The position numbers and the translations under genes are program-made. From CAJXWH01 sp964343365 (GTDB lineage Bacteria > Pseudomonadota > Gammaproteobacteria > Arenicellales > UBA868): a stretch of 64,000 bases of DNA. Shown here in pieces: positions 16,927 through 26,940 of the stretch. How positions within the stretch are numbered: position 1 is the first letter of the stretch; every line of letters starts with the position of its first letter. The stretch is taken from positions 1 through 64,000 of the forward strand of contig CAYFJI010000002.1 of assembly GCA_964343365.1 (NCBI GenBank). Direction: 5' to 3'. The notes beneath the pieces are model-generated. The model ran no database searches, was not told the DNA's origin, and saw only the letters and a list, made by a program, of their open reading frames with translations.

Positions 16927-18003
16927 TTATTCAGGTAATTTGTCATCAACACCTTGTACATAGAAATTCATTCCAGCTAACATTCCGTCGTCTGCTACTG
17001 TGCCTTCGGCTACCACTAATTCACCATTCTGATTGTAAATTGGACCAGTGAAAGCATGTAATTCGCCTGATGTTAGAGATGCAGTAGTTGCGGCGGCCAT
17101 CTCAGCGACTGAGCTTGGCATGTTCGTGAAAGGCGCCATAACAACCATTCCAGGCCCCATTCCATGCCAGGTATCGCCAGAGGTCCACGTATTGTCGAGA
17201 ACAGCCTGTGTTCTTGCTACGTAATAAGGCCCCCATTCGTCAATTATTGCTGTTAATTGTGTATCTGGGGCAAAGTGAATCATGTCTGACGCTTGACCAA
17301 AAGCTAAGATTCCTCGGTCAGCTGCTGCTTGGATGGCTGCTGTACTATCAGTATGCTGAGTAATGATATCAGCACCTTGATCCATGAGTACCTTAGCTGC
17401 GTCTGCTTCTTTTGGAGGATCGAACCAAGTATATACCCAAACCACTTTCACTTTCATATTTGGATTACGAGATTGCGCACCAAGCATGAATGCATTTATC
17501 CCTCGCACCACTTCAGGAATAGGGAATGACGCGATATAGCCGATGACACCAGTTTTTGACATCTCTGCAGCGATTTGTCCTTGTACATATCGTCCCTCAT
17601 AAAACCTAGCAGAGTAGGTTGATACGTTGTCAGCTTGTTGATAACCAGTCGCATGCTCAAACATAACGTTCGGGAAACGTTTTGCTACTTTTAGCGTTGG
17701 TTCCATGTAGCCAAATGACGTAGTGAAAATCAAACCATGTCCAGTTTCTGCAAGTTTGGCTATTGCTCGTTCTGCATCTGGACCTTCCGGAACACCTTCA
17801 ACAAAAGTCGTTTCAACTTGATCGCCTAGTTTTGCTTCGATCATTTTTCGACCTTGGTCGTGAGCATATGTCCAACCATGATCTCCAGGGGGTCCAATGT
17901 ATATAAATCCGACCTTCAATTTATCTGCAGAAGCGGTTCCGATCATTCCAATTGTTGCGAAAGATACTATAGCCATAGCCATGATTTTTAACAGATGCTT
18001 CAT
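16927..18003 (-). CDS. bmpA: Nucleoside/purine ABC transporter substrate-binding protein (BMP family)
   Basis: A 358-residue periplasmic binding protein of the BMP/PnrA family, which binds purine nucleosides. A signal peptide occupies residues 1-26 (basic start, hydrophobic core, cleavage after TASA). The mature part shows KVGFIYIGPPGDHGWTYAHDQG and two Rossmann-like lobes. It has no lipobox, so it is soluble rather than lipid-anchored. The ribosome binding site AAAGGAGGAG is the strongest in the operon, fitting the high level needed for a binding protein. It is the last gene before the terminator and serves NupA, NupB and NupC. Confidence 0.88.
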   Translation of the reverse strand: MKHLLKIMAMAIVSFATIGMIGTASADKLKVGFIYIGPPGDHGWTYAHDQGRKMIEAKLGDQVETTFVEGVPEGPDAERAIAKLAETGHGLIFTTSFGYMEPTLKVAKRFPNVMFEHATGYQQADNVSTYSARFYEGRYVQGQIAAEMSKTGVIGYIASFPIPEVVRGINAFMLGAQSRNPNMKVKVVWVYTWFDPPKEADAAKVLMDQGADIITQHTDSTAAIQAAADRGILAFGQASDMIHFAPDTQLTAIIDEWGPYYVARTQAVLDNTWTSGDTWHGMGPGMVVMAPFTNMPSSVAEMAAATTASLTSGELHAFTGPIYNQNGELVVAEGTVADDGMLAGMNFYVQGVDDKLPE

Positions 18004-18048
18004 ATTTACTCCTCCTTTTATTGGTGAAATTTTTATAGATGCCTTGTA

Positions 18049-18972
18049 TCAGCGCTCTGCCCTGAAGGGTCGACCAAGGCAAGCCGGCGCATTTAACCGA
18101 ATACGGATAGTATCCCGAGAGATTAAGACTAATACAACTATCGTCGCAATGTAAGGTAGCATTGACATAAATGCTGCAGGAATGCCCAGCCCTGCTGCTT
18201 GAGCATTAAGCTGAAGTATGGTTATTCCTCCAAAAAGTATCGCTCCAAGTAGTACTCGGCCGGGTCGCCAGCTAGCAAATACCACCAGAGCTAACGCGAT
18301 CCAGCCCCGACCTGCGGTCATATTTTCAGCCCAAAGAGGTGTATATACGAGGGATAGGTATCCGCCTCCGAGGCCAGCCATCATCCCACCAAAGGTAACA
18401 GCAGCGAACCGGATGCCTATCACTGGGTATCCGATTGCATGAGCTGATATGTCGGAGTCACCAACTGCCCGCAGTACCATTCCCCAGTACGATCTTCTTA
18501 GGAACCAGACACACAAAAATAAAATGATTAGACCTAAGTAGACCATAGGGTCATGACCGAATATTAGTCGCCCAACAATTGGGAGGTCACTAAAAAAGGG
18601 TATATGAATTGTTTGTATCCTGTTGATAGTTTTCCCTACATAGTTAAAGCCGACCAAGGCGGAAAGACCAGTACCAAATATTGTTAATGCTAGTCCAGTT
18701 GCTACCTGATTTGATAATAGTTTTAATGTTAAGAATCCAAATATAAGTGAGGCCAAAGATCCAGCTGCTGCAGCTATTAGTAGGCCAAAAATAGCATTGC
18801 CCGTGATCGCGGTTATGACAAATCCAAATACTGCACCAATTAACATCATCCCTTCGACACCTAAATTTAAAACGCCAGACCGTTCACAAATTAGTTCGCC
18901 TGTAGCAGCAAAAACCAGTGGAGTAGCTGCTGTCATCATAGTCATGATAGATGCAATTAATAGTTCTGTCAT
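18049..18972 (-). CDS. nupC: Nucleoside ABC transporter permease (NupC-like)
   Basis: A 307-residue inner-membrane permease of the branched-chain-type family, with about nine to ten helices. The region GELICERSGVLNLGVEGMML near the N-terminus is the family signature of the second nucleoside permease. It pairs with the preceding permease to form the membrane channel. Start and the previous stop share four bases (ATGA), so the two are translationally coupled. The purine context supports nucleoside or nucleobase uptake. Confidence 0.88.
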   Translation of the reverse strand: MTELLIASIMTMMTAATPLVFAATGELICERSGVLNLGVEGMMLIGAVFGFVITAITGNAIFGLLIAAAAGSLASLIFGFLTLKLLSNQVATGLALTIFGTGLSALVGFNYVGKTINRIQTIHIPFFSDLPIVGRLIFGHDPMVYLGLIILFLCVWFLRRSYWGMVLRAVGDSDISAHAIGYPVIGIRFAAVTFGGMMAGLGGGYLSLVYTPLWAENMTAGRGWIALALVVFASWRPGRVLLGAILFGGITILQLNAQAAGLGIPAAFMSMLPYIATIVVLVLISRDTIRIRLNAPACLGRPFRAER

Positions 18973-20042
18973 TGTTGGGTTACTTTTCTAGGAAGTATTG
19001 AGAATCTGTACCGAGAAAAAAGATCGAAAGCTAATAAATAGAATAATATGATTCCTTGGAAAAGGGCTGTTACTGCCTTTGGCAGCCCAGCTGAAATTTG
19101 GGCCCCTTCTCCTCCTATGTAAGTAACAGCTATAGCAATTCCTGCAAGGAATATACCAATTGGATGTAATCGTCCTAGAAATGCAACTATTATCGCAGTA
19201 AATCCATAGCCAGGAGAAATATTTGGCATGAGTTGCCCTATGGTGCCTGCTACCTCTATAACTCCCGCTAGTCCAGCTAGGCCGCCTCCAATTAACAATG
19301 AGTGCCAAATGATTCGGTTACTCTTGACTCCTGAATGACGGGCAGCTGTTGGTGCTGAACCAAAGAGTCGAATTTGAAATCCAAACCGAGTACGACTAAG
19401 TATGAGCCAGGCTATCAAGGGGATAATAACGGTTAATATGCTGCCTAAGTGTATTCGTTTTCCTTGAAAAAGTAAGGGTATTTGTGCTGCGTCTGGAAAC
19501 ATCCGTGTTCCTGGAAAACCCCAGCCCATCGGGTTTCTCCATGGGCCTTGAACTAAGTGAATTAAAACTAATTCAGCAACGTATACTAGCATCAGAGATA
19601 CTAGGATTTCATTAGCGTTAAAGCGAGATTTTAATAATGCGGGAATAGATGCCCACAACATTCCACCAAAGATTCCTGAGATCAACATCGCTGGGAGAAG
19701 TAAGGAGCTTGTGCTCTCATGCCAATAAACAGCCAGACCGCCACCTACAATGGCACCAGCAATATATTGACCTTCGGCCCCAATATTCCAGATGTTTGCC
19801 TTGAACCCAAATGACAAGCCTATTCCAATCAGTATTAATGGGCCTGCTTTAACTGCAACTTCAGATAATCCTGAACTTGATGTGAGTGGTTCAATGAAAT
19901 AGATGTAGAGCGCCACCCCAGGATCTTTTCCCATTGCCCAAAATATTATCCCTCCGGTTATCGCAGTCGAAAATAGTGCGAGAAATGGTGCAATCCACGC
20001 AGCTAACATTGACTGACTATTTCTTGGTTCAAGTCGCCACAT
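18969..20042 (-). CDS. nupB: Nucleoside ABC transporter permease (NupB-like)
   Basis: A 357-residue permease with about ten membrane helices and the family stretch LSFGFKANIWNIGAEGQYIAG near residues 75-97. It forms the heterodimeric channel with NupC. Its start lies within the end of the ATPase gene (14-base overlap) and its stop overlaps the next start by four bases, giving a tightly coupled set. Length is typical for the YufP/NupB group. Confidence 0.88.
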   Translation of the reverse strand: MWRLEPRNSQSMLAAWIAPFLALFSTAITGGIIFWAMGKDPGVALYIYFIEPLTSSSGLSEVAVKAGPLILIGIGLSFGFKANIWNIGAEGQYIAGAIVGGGLAVYWHESTSSLLLPAMLISGIFGGMLWASIPALLKSRFNANEILVSLMLVYVAELVLIHLVQGPWRNPMGWGFPGTRMFPDAAQIPLLFQGKRIHLGSILTVIIPLIAWLILSRTRFGFQIRLFGSAPTAARHSGVKSNRIIWHSLLIGGGLAGLAGVIEVAGTIGQLMPNISPGYGFTAIIVAFLGRLHPIGIFLAGIAIAVTYIGGEGAQISAGLPKAVTALFQGIILFYLLAFDLFSRYRFSILPRKVTQQ

Positions 20043-21570
20043 ATGAAGATTTGGTATCTGGTGTATGCCGTATGCCCATTAACAGACCAACATCGTCAGC
20101 AGTTATTTCTTCTGCAGATTTAGCACTTGATAACGTGCCTTCTGAAATAACTGCAATCCTATCTGAAAGTAAGAAGATCTCATCAAGATCTTGTGATATG
20201 AGAAGCACTGCAGCTCCCTCTAAAACTAGATCTTGGAGCTCGTTGTGAATGGCAGCTGCTGCTCCAGCATCAACCCCCCAAGTTGGTTGGGACACAATAA
20301 GCAGTTGTGGTTCTTGGAGAATTTCTCGACCGATAATAAATTTTTGTAAATTTCCACCAGAGAGGCTACTTGCAAGGGCATTTATTCCAGTGGTTCTAAC
20401 ATCAAATTTTTTTATAATGTGCCTGCTAAATTTTTCTACTGTGTTCCAGTTAATTAGTCCATTTTTGGAAAATTCTAGTCGGGTTGGGGCAGTTAAATAA
20501 CTATTTTCAATTAGCGTCATATCAGCAACAGCCGCTTGTCCAATTCGTTCCTCTGGCAAAAATACCACACCGAGATCACGTCTCAAATTGATATTGAGAC
20601 GTGTAACATCAGTTCCAAGCATGCAGATTTTTCCTCTTTGTAGGTTTTCTATTTCACCTGTAAGAACCTCCATAAGCTCAGTCTGGCCATTGCCTGCGAT
20701 TCCAGCAATGCCAAGAATTTCTCCGCGCCTAACTTCGAGATCAATATTAGTTAAGCTAATTCCTTTTGGTTGATTAGTTCGTGTTGTTACGCTATTAACT
20801 TCTAGGCCCAATGTATCTTGATAACGTCTTTGGCGGGTGAGTGTTGGATTAATTCTCGCACCAATCATCTTCTCTGCTAGTGAGCGTGCTGTTTCCTCTG
20901 ATGGAACGCATTCGTCAATTAGTCGACCTCCTCGAAGAATTGTCGCTTTATCGCAAAGTGATCTTACTTCTTCAAGTTTATGACTGATGTAAAGAATTGC
21001 GCGATTTTCGGATGCAAGGCGATGAAGTGTTTCAAAAAGCGTACTCGTTTCCTGCGGAGTGAGTACCGAAGTAGGCTCGTCTAGGATTAGTAATTTGGGA
21101 TCTTGGAGTAGACATCGAATAATTTCAATTCTTTGTCGCTCACCCATTGAAAGCTCATAAACATTTCGATCTGGTTGTAAAGTAAGCCCGTATTCTTCAG
21201 CTGTTTCTAGGAGACGTTTTCTGAGATGTTTAGGATTTTCATTTGGGAGTGCGAGGGCTATGTTTTCAAGAGTACTAAGAGCTTCAAACAAAGAGAAATG
21301 CTGAAAAACCATTCCAATACCTAGTTCACGCGCTTGTCCTGGGTTGGTCATTTGTACTCTATTGCCGAACCATGTCATATAACCGTGATCAGGTCGAAGA
21401 ATTCCATAAATGATCTTTACTAACGTACTTTTCCCCGCACCATTTTCTCCTAATAGAGCGTGTATTTCACCGGAACGGATAGTGATATCGATCGAGTCGT
21501 TAGCGACACATCCAGGGAATGCTTTTCCAATGGCCGTAAGGGACAACAAGGGGGGAGCAACAGTGTTCAT
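20029..21570 (-). CDS. nupA: Nucleoside ABC transporter ATP-binding protein, double ABC
   Basis: A 513-residue ATPase with two ABC domains, as in sugar and nucleoside importers (YufO/NupA). The first has Walker A GENGAGKST (41-49), signature LSMGERQRIE and Walker B LLILDEPTS. The second has the degenerate Walker A GIAGNGQTE and signature LSGGNLQKF, the usual asymmetry of the family, with a Walker B region LLIVSQPTWGVD. It starts three bases after guaD ends, so deamination and uptake genes share one transcript. Confidence 0.9.
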   Translation of the reverse strand: MNTVAPPLLSLTAIGKAFPGCVANDSIDITIRSGEIHALLGENGAGKSTLVKIIYGILRPDHGYMTWFGNRVQMTNPGQARELGIGMVFQHFSLFEALSTLENIALALPNENPKHLRKRLLETAEEYGLTLQPDRNVYELSMGERQRIEIIRCLLQDPKLLILDEPTSVLTPQETSTLFETLHRLASENRAILYISHKLEEVRSLCDKATILRGGRLIDECVPSEETARSLAEKMIGARINPTLTRQRRYQDTLGLEVNSVTTRTNQPKGISLTNIDLEVRRGEILGIAGIAGNGQTELMEVLTGEIENLQRGKICMLGTDVTRLNINLRRDLGVVFLPEERIGQAAVADMTLIENSYLTAPTRLEFSKNGLINWNTVEKFSRHIIKKFDVRTTGINALASSLSGGNLQKFIIGREILQEPQLLIVSQPTWGVDAGAAAAIHNELQDLVLEGAAVLLISQDLDEIFLLSDRIAVISEGTLSSAKSAEEITADDVGLLMGIRHTPDTKSSYVAT

Positions 21571-21573
21571 ATT

Positions 21574-22050
21574 TTAATATGGTATCTTGTCTATTTTATT
21601 CATCCAAGCTTCCATTGCAGTTGCCGCCAGCTCATTTTTACAATGGCTAATAGGAATGTGTCGATCAGCCAAATCGCGACAAATTTCCTGGTAAATCTCA
21701 GCATCATCGAAGCCAGCTCGAGCCGCATCATCGCGACTATTTGCGTAGTATATTTTAGTTATTCTTGCCCACCAAATTGCAGAAAGACACATGGGGCATG
21801 GTTCGCAACTTGTGTAAATAACTGAATTCTCAAGAGTGTAAGAATTAATATTTTTGCACGCATTCCTGATAGCGCTGATTTCGGCATGTGCGGTTGGATC
21901 AAATTTGGATGTGACCTGATTCCAACCTTGACCGATAATCTGATCATCTCGCACAATGATTGCCCCGAAGGGACCTCCCTCCCCATCGCGCATCTTTTCA
22001 AGTGAAATCTTAGCCGCTATTTCTACAAAGTGAGAGTGTTTGGGATTCAT
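21574..22050 (-). CDS. guaD: Guanine deaminase (cytidine-deaminase fold)
   Basis: A 158-residue zinc deaminase closely resembling Bacillus subtilis GuaD in length and sequence. Zinc ligands are His55 in HAE with catalytic Glu57, and Cys85 and Cys88 in PCPMC. It converts guanine to xanthine, the substrate of the xanthine dehydrogenase encoded just upstream. The C-terminal part with DDAEIYQEI fits guanine rather than tRNA-adenosine deaminase. AAAGGAA precedes the start. Context and likeness together make the assignment firm. Confidence 0.88.
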   Translation of the reverse strand: MNPKHSHFVEIAAKISLEKMRDGEGGPFGAIIVRDDQIIGQGWNQVTSKFDPTAHAEISAIRNACKNINSYTLENSVIYTSCEPCPMCLSAIWWARITKIYYANSRDDAARAGFDDAEIYQEICRDLADRHIPISHCKNELAATAMEAWMNKIDKIPY

Positions 22051-22125
22051 ACTATGATTCCTTTGAATTGTTAAAGATAAGCTCTTTAAATCTTAATAGC
22101 TGATCAACTTTAAACATTAATTCCT

Positions 22126-23091
22126 TTAAGATTGCATGATTTCAGATAAAGTAGCCAGTGCGATCATACCTGGTTCTTTTCCAGAGGGCCCAGCTTTTCC
22201 TATTGGGCAGTTTAATTTTTCAATTAATTTGGGGTCTACACCATCACGGCAAAGGCGGTGTCGAAATCGACTCGCTTTACTTCGACTTCCAATTAGTCCG
22301 ATAAAATCTAAAGTATTTTTTTTAATCAGCGCTCGGCAGAGTTGATAATCAAGTTCGTGGCTATGAGTCATGACAAGAACAAAGGAATTGTCGGTGATTT
22401 GACTGACAATAGTTTCAGGTTGGTTTGAGTTAAAAACACTGACATTGTTCGACTTAGGGATTAGATCTCTACGCCAACTTCTCTCGTCAATTACGTATAC
22501 TCTAATAGGTAATTGCAAAGCAATAGAACAGATAGCGTGACCTACATGACCAGCACCAAACAAGAATAATCGCCGTCTGCTGTCGACTAGTGATTGCAAG
22601 TGTGTTTTGGAGATTTTAGATCTTTTGTTTTTAACTGAAATCACCTTTGGTGTAATATTTGGTTCAGTAATTTGAAACGCGACAGCGTTTTCTGCATTCT
22701 TTTTTAGAGATATCTCTGCCTCCCTCAGCCATGTAGTTGCTGATGAATTTAGAAGTTCAAGCACAATATTGACGGCTCCGCCGCAACATTGTTGGGCATC
22801 TGGCCCGAGTAGGCATCTTATTTTTGATCTTTTCTTAATTGTGTGGCTAGCCAGCATTTTCTTTGCTTCTTCTTCAGCAATTTTCTCAAGTTGTCCTCCT
22901 CCGAGTGTTCCGTATGTACGTTCGTTTCCTACTAACATCCATGCCCCTGTATTTCGAGGTGTTGACCCTGCATGCTCAGTAATCATAACTAAGACAGTGT
23001 TTTTCTCTGAAGATAATTCCCTTAGCGCGATCAATACCCAGTCAGCTGGGCCGAGTTCCTCAATGCTCGGCTTGTCTGTTAATGTTGTCAT
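22126..23091 (-). CDS. xdhC: Xanthine dehydrogenase maturation factor XdhC
   Basis: A 321-residue XdhC/CoxI protein, which binds molybdenum cofactor and inserts the sulfurated form into xanthine dehydrogenase. The N-terminal XdhC domain has GGGQLEK (about residues 63-69). The C-terminal Rossmann domain has LFGAGHVGHAI. The gene start overlaps the xdhB stop by four bases (ATGA). It is needed for activity of XdhAB and not for structure. Confidence 0.88.
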   Translation of the reverse strand: MTTLTDKPSIEELGPADWVLIALRELSSEKNTVLVMITEHAGSTPRNTGAWMLVGNERTYGTLGGGQLEKIAEEEAKKMLASHTIKKRSKIRCLLGPDAQQCCGGAVNIVLELLNSSATTWLREAEISLKKNAENAVAFQITEPNITPKVISVKNKRSKISKTHLQSLVDSRRRLFLFGAGHVGHAICSIALQLPIRVYVIDERSWRRDLIPKSNNVSVFNSNQPETIVSQITDNSFVLVMTHSHELDYQLCRALIKKNTLDFIGLIGSRSKASRFRHRLCRDGVDPKLIEKLNCPIGKAGPSGKEPGMIALATLSEIMQS

Positions 23092-25406
23092 CGCTGGTTA
23101 GTGCGTAATGCTTCTACGGCTCTTAATATAGTTTCTGGTGTAGCGGGCGCAGCAAGTTGTGGTAACTCTTTTCGAGGATTTAGGCTAGAAATTGCATCAA
23201 CTATGGCTTGATGTACTGAAAGTGCTAGCATTAGTGGTGGTTCTCCGACAGCCTTAGATTTGTGGATAGTGTGTTCGCTGTTTTCACCTGACGCGAAAAT
23301 TTGGATATTAAATTGTTCGGGGCGGTCAGCACATGTAGGGATTTTGTAGGTTGAAGGTGAATGTGTTCTGAGACGGCCATTATTGTCCCACCACAGTTCT
23401 TCCATCATTAGCCAACCCATTCCTTGAATAAATCCTCCCTCAATTTGACCTAAGTCGATTGATGGATTCAAAGAACGTCCTGTGTCATGAAGAATATCAA
23501 CCCGTATTAGGCGACTTTCTCCGGTCAAAAGGTCAATTGCAACCTCTGACACTGCCGCCCCATAGGTAAAATAATAGAAAGGTCGGCCGGTATTAGTTTC
23601 AGGATTCCAGTGAATTTTTGGCGTACGATAAAATCCGGTTGCGGAGAGTTGTACTCTATTTTGATATGCTAATAAGACTAGTTCTTGGAAGGTGAGCTTT
23701 TCTGATCCAATCTTGACGCCGGTGTAGTCAAGAAAAATTTGTGAATCAATTACACCAAAATAATTACTAGCAAAATCGATTAGTCTTTGTCGGATAGTAG
23801 CAGCCGCATTTTTTGCTGCCATTCCATTTAGGTCACTGCCAGCTGAGGCGGCTGTAGCTGATGTATTTGGTACTTTTCCAGTGTGGGTAGCAGTAATTTG
23901 TATCTGATCCAAGGGGACGCAAAGTTCTGTGGAAACTATTTGCGCAATCTTGATAAACAGCCCTTGGCCCATCTCAGTGCCCCCATGATTAAGATGGATG
24001 GTGCCATCTTTGTATACATGAATTAAGGCTCCTGCTTGATTCAACATCGTATTCGTAAATGAAATGCCAAACTTTACAGGTGTCAGTGCTAGACCATGTC
24101 TAATGTAGGGATTATCAAGATTAATTTCTTGTACATTTTTTCTACGATCTCGATAATTGCTACTGATCTCTAGTTCATCTACAAGTTCATGGAGTACAAA
24201 ATCTTTGACTCGCATTGAGTATGGGGTTTCATTTCGATCGATTTTTCCGTAGAAGTTTAGCTTGCGGACATCTAGTGGATCCTTACCAAGTTTGTGAGCA
24301 ATATTTTGTATTATTTGTTCTGCGATAAGCATTCCTTGTGGTCCACCGAAGCCTCTAAAAGCAGTGTTTGATACGGTGTTTGTGCGACACCGGTCTGAAC
24401 GGATACGAGTACAGGGATAAAAGTAAGCGTTATCCGCGTGAAACATGGCTCTATCATTGACCGGATCAGAAAGATCTTTTGAGTAACCGCAGCGAGATAC
24501 CATATGAATATCGGTTGCTAGAATTCTGCCGTGTTCATCAAATCCAACCGCCCAACTAGACTTAAAGTCATGACGTTTTCCAGTCATCCTCATATCATCG
24601 TCTCGATCTAGTCGGCACTTCACGGCTCTACCAGTTTTTTTAGCGGCAAGAGCGGCAAGAGCCGCCCATTGTGCTGCCTGTGACTCTTTGCCTCCAAAGC
24701 CGCCACCCATACGTCTAACTTCCACCGTAATAAATCGATCAGTTAACCCTAATATATTGGCTACCGTATGTTGTACTTCGGTTGGATGCTGTGTTGAGCA
24801 GTAAATGTGTATTTCTTCACTTTCACTCGGTATAGCCAAAGAAATCTGACCTTCAAGGTAAAAGTGGTCTTGACCTCCAGTTTCTGTAACACCTTCTATT
24901 TGATGTGGGGCAGAGTGAAGTCTTGTACGCCAGTCACCTTTTTCCATTACCTTTTGCTTGCTAATATAGGATTCTTGTGTCAATGCTTTATCAATAGTTA
25001 AGATTGAATCTTTTTCATCGACTTTTATTATGCCTAGTCTAGCTGCCGAACGCGCCTCCTGATGACTTTCAGCGATCACTGCAAAAACAGGCTGCGAGTG
25101 AAAAAAAATTTCATCTTTAGCAAGCAGTACATCATCACCGCATCCTGTTGGACTGATATCATTTCTTCCTAGGATATCACTAGCAATCAAAGTTTCAACA
25201 ACACCAGGGGAATTAACAACATTTGTTAAGTCGATTTTCTTTATGGAGCCACATGTATGAGATGCAAAACCAACCGCAAGATGAAGGGTGCCAACTGGTT
25301 CTACAATGTCATCTACATAAAGAGCTTCACCGGTAGTGTGTTTTAATGCGCTGTCATGAGGCAGAGCCGCTCCAATGACAGTTTCAATAGTATTGTTTTT
25401 ACTCAT
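23088..25406 (-). CDS. xdhB: Xanthine dehydrogenase, molybdopterin-binding subunit
   Basis: A 772-residue large subunit that hydroxylates hypoxanthine and xanthine to urate. Visible motifs are GGQDHFYLEGQ, the molybdopterin region RRMGGGFGGKE, the substrate-side arginine context NTAFRGFGGPQGM, and the catalytic-glutamate region VGEPPLML near the C-terminus. Length matches the XdhB type of two-subunit bacterial enzymes. It follows xdhA by 28 bases. Electrons pass to the Fe-S and FAD centres of XdhA. Confidence 0.92.
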   Translation of the reverse strand: MSKNNTIETVIGAALPHDSALKHTTGEALYVDDIVEPVGTLHLAVGFASHTCGSIKKIDLTNVVNSPGVVETLIASDILGRNDISPTGCGDDVLLAKDEIFFHSQPVFAVIAESHQEARSAARLGIIKVDEKDSILTIDKALTQESYISKQKVMEKGDWRTRLHSAPHQIEGVTETGGQDHFYLEGQISLAIPSESEEIHIYCSTQHPTEVQHTVANILGLTDRFITVEVRRMGGGFGGKESQAAQWAALAALAAKKTGRAVKCRLDRDDDMRMTGKRHDFKSSWAVGFDEHGRILATDIHMVSRCGYSKDLSDPVNDRAMFHADNAYFYPCTRIRSDRCRTNTVSNTAFRGFGGPQGMLIAEQIIQNIAHKLGKDPLDVRKLNFYGKIDRNETPYSMRVKDFVLHELVDELEISSNYRDRRKNVQEINLDNPYIRHGLALTPVKFGISFTNTMLNQAGALIHVYKDGTIHLNHGGTEMGQGLFIKIAQIVSTELCVPLDQIQITATHTGKVPNTSATAASAGSDLNGMAAKNAAATIRQRLIDFASNYFGVIDSQIFLDYTGVKIGSEKLTFQELVLLAYQNRVQLSATGFYRTPKIHWNPETNTGRPFYYFTYGAAVSEVAIDLLTGESRLIRVDILHDTGRSLNPSIDLGQIEGGFIQGMGWLMMEELWWDNNGRLRTHSPSTYKIPTCADRPEQFNIQIFASGENSEHTIHKSKAVGEPPLMLALSVHQAIVDAISSLNPRKELPQLAAPATPETILRAVEALRTNQR

Positions 25407-25434
25407 TTTTAGGGTTATTTTTCACCAGGGATTT

Positions 25435-26913
25435 TTAATCCATACCTCTAAATAAATCTGGAAATTTTTTTCTTTGAAGTGATAATACGAATTTTTCTAG
25501 AAGGTTTTTCGACACATTTAACCGATATTCCTTTCCAGCACGCATATCTGTGATAGGTGAAAAATCCTCATGCAAAATGTCCTGCGCTTTTTTTAAACAT
25601 ATTTCATTAACTTTTGTTCCTACTAATTTTTTCTCACACTTTGATGCTCGTTTCGGAGTACCGGCCATGCCACCAAAACAGATATGAATTTCACTAATAA
25701 CCTCATTATCAATGACGGCAGAAAAAGCCCCCAGAACTGCGCTAATATCTTGATCAAATCTTTTGGATATTTTCCAACAGTAAAATTGACGTTTACTTAT
25801 TATGGGAATAGTAACTGATTGAATATATTCACCCCTTTCAAGATTTTGTTGATTGTATTCGATAAAGAATTTCTCGAGAGGGATGTCGCGCACACCAAAT
25901 ATTCCTGCAATACGGAGGGTCGATCCTAATGCTATTAAGGCAGGAGAAAGATCTCCAATGGGTGAACCATTAGCAATATTTCCACAGACGGTTGCTTGCG
26001 AGCGAATCTGCTTGGATCCAAATCTGCGTAGAAGACGATTTAAATCGGGCGCTATCTCGACAAGCCTTTCTTTAGCTTCATGCAAAGAAACACAGCCCCC
26101 AATTTCAAGTGAGTCTTGTTTACGGGTAATCCGCTGTAGTTCTTCCACTTGGCCCAAATATATGACGTCTCGCAGCTTTCGACCCAGTTTAGTGACCCAT
26201 AGACCAATGTCAGTAGCACCTGCGAGTATTGTTGCATTTGGATATTGTGCCAGGAGATTGTTTAAATTATTTTCCGATCGGGGTGCGGCGAACACGCCAC
26301 TGTTTGTATGGCATAGAACAGCTGTTTTCTCCTGTTGCCACTTTAATAAGGTGGATGTCGCATAACTTGCTTGCTTATGCCAGGATTTTGGTAACGGCAA
26401 TCTACAAGTTGTTTGAGCGGTATCTATTATCGGGCCGTATCCTGTGCATCGGCATAAATTGCCAGCTAAATGTTCATTGATTGTGGAGCGATCAATAGTG
26501 TTTGGAAGAGGATTTTTGGTGTTTATGAGCCACTGAAGGCCTACAAGAGAAATTACAAAACCTGGGGTGCAGAATCCACATTGAGAACCATTTTTTGTAG
26601 CCATCCAATTTGGCACCTGAGAAATCGGTTTGCTAGTAGCAATATGTTCGACTGTAAGTATTTGTTTCCCATCTAACATGCCTAAGAGAATAATGCATGC
26701 ATTTGCCGAACGATATTGTAATTTATTTGAAACCAGTTCTCCGATCAGCACTGTGCAGGCTCCACAGTCGCCCTCAGCACAGCCTTCCTTAGTGCCAGTT
26801 AAACGTTGGTGATAGCGTAGATAATCTAAAAGTGTTGTGTTTGGATCTCCTAGCTCAACATCTTTTGGTTCAGAACCTAGGAGAATACGAATTCTTTCTC
26901 TAGAAATTTCCAT
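25435..26913 (-). CDS. xdhA: Xanthine dehydrogenase, Fe-S/FAD subunit
   Basis: A 492-residue small subunit. The plant-type 2Fe-2S cluster uses CAEGDCGAC (Cys45, 50, 53), the second cluster uses QCGFC and CRCTGY, and the FAD domain begins near residue 200 with ILAGATDIGLWVTK and later ATVCGNIANGSPIGD. It moves electrons from the Mo centre of XdhB to NAD. It is second in the operon, 27 bases after uraH. All cluster cysteines appear intact. Confidence 0.92.
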   Translation of the reverse strand: MEISRERIRILLGSEPKDVELGDPNTTLLDYLRYHQRLTGTKEGCAEGDCGACTVLIGELVSNKLQYRSANACIILLGMLDGKQILTVEHIATSKPISQVPNWMATKNGSQCGFCTPGFVISLVGLQWLINTKNPLPNTIDRSTINEHLAGNLCRCTGYGPIIDTAQTTCRLPLPKSWHKQASYATSTLLKWQQEKTAVLCHTNSGVFAAPRSENNLNNLLAQYPNATILAGATDIGLWVTKLGRKLRDVIYLGQVEELQRITRKQDSLEIGGCVSLHEAKERLVEIAPDLNRLLRRFGSKQIRSQATVCGNIANGSPIGDLSPALIALGSTLRIAGIFGVRDIPLEKFFIEYNQQNLERGEYIQSVTIPIISKRQFYCWKISKRFDQDISAVLGAFSAVIDNEVISEIHICFGGMAGTPKRASKCEKKLVGTKVNEICLKKAQDILHEDFSPITDMRAGKEYRLNVSKNLLEKFVLSLQRKKFPDLFRGMD

Positions 26914-26940
26914 TTAATTCATTTTCGAATTATGAGGTAA

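Noticed and set aside
25853..26365. A 170-residue frame opposite xdhA
   Set aside because: The minus-strand xdhA frame is intact and strongly conserved; the opposite frame is a shadow.
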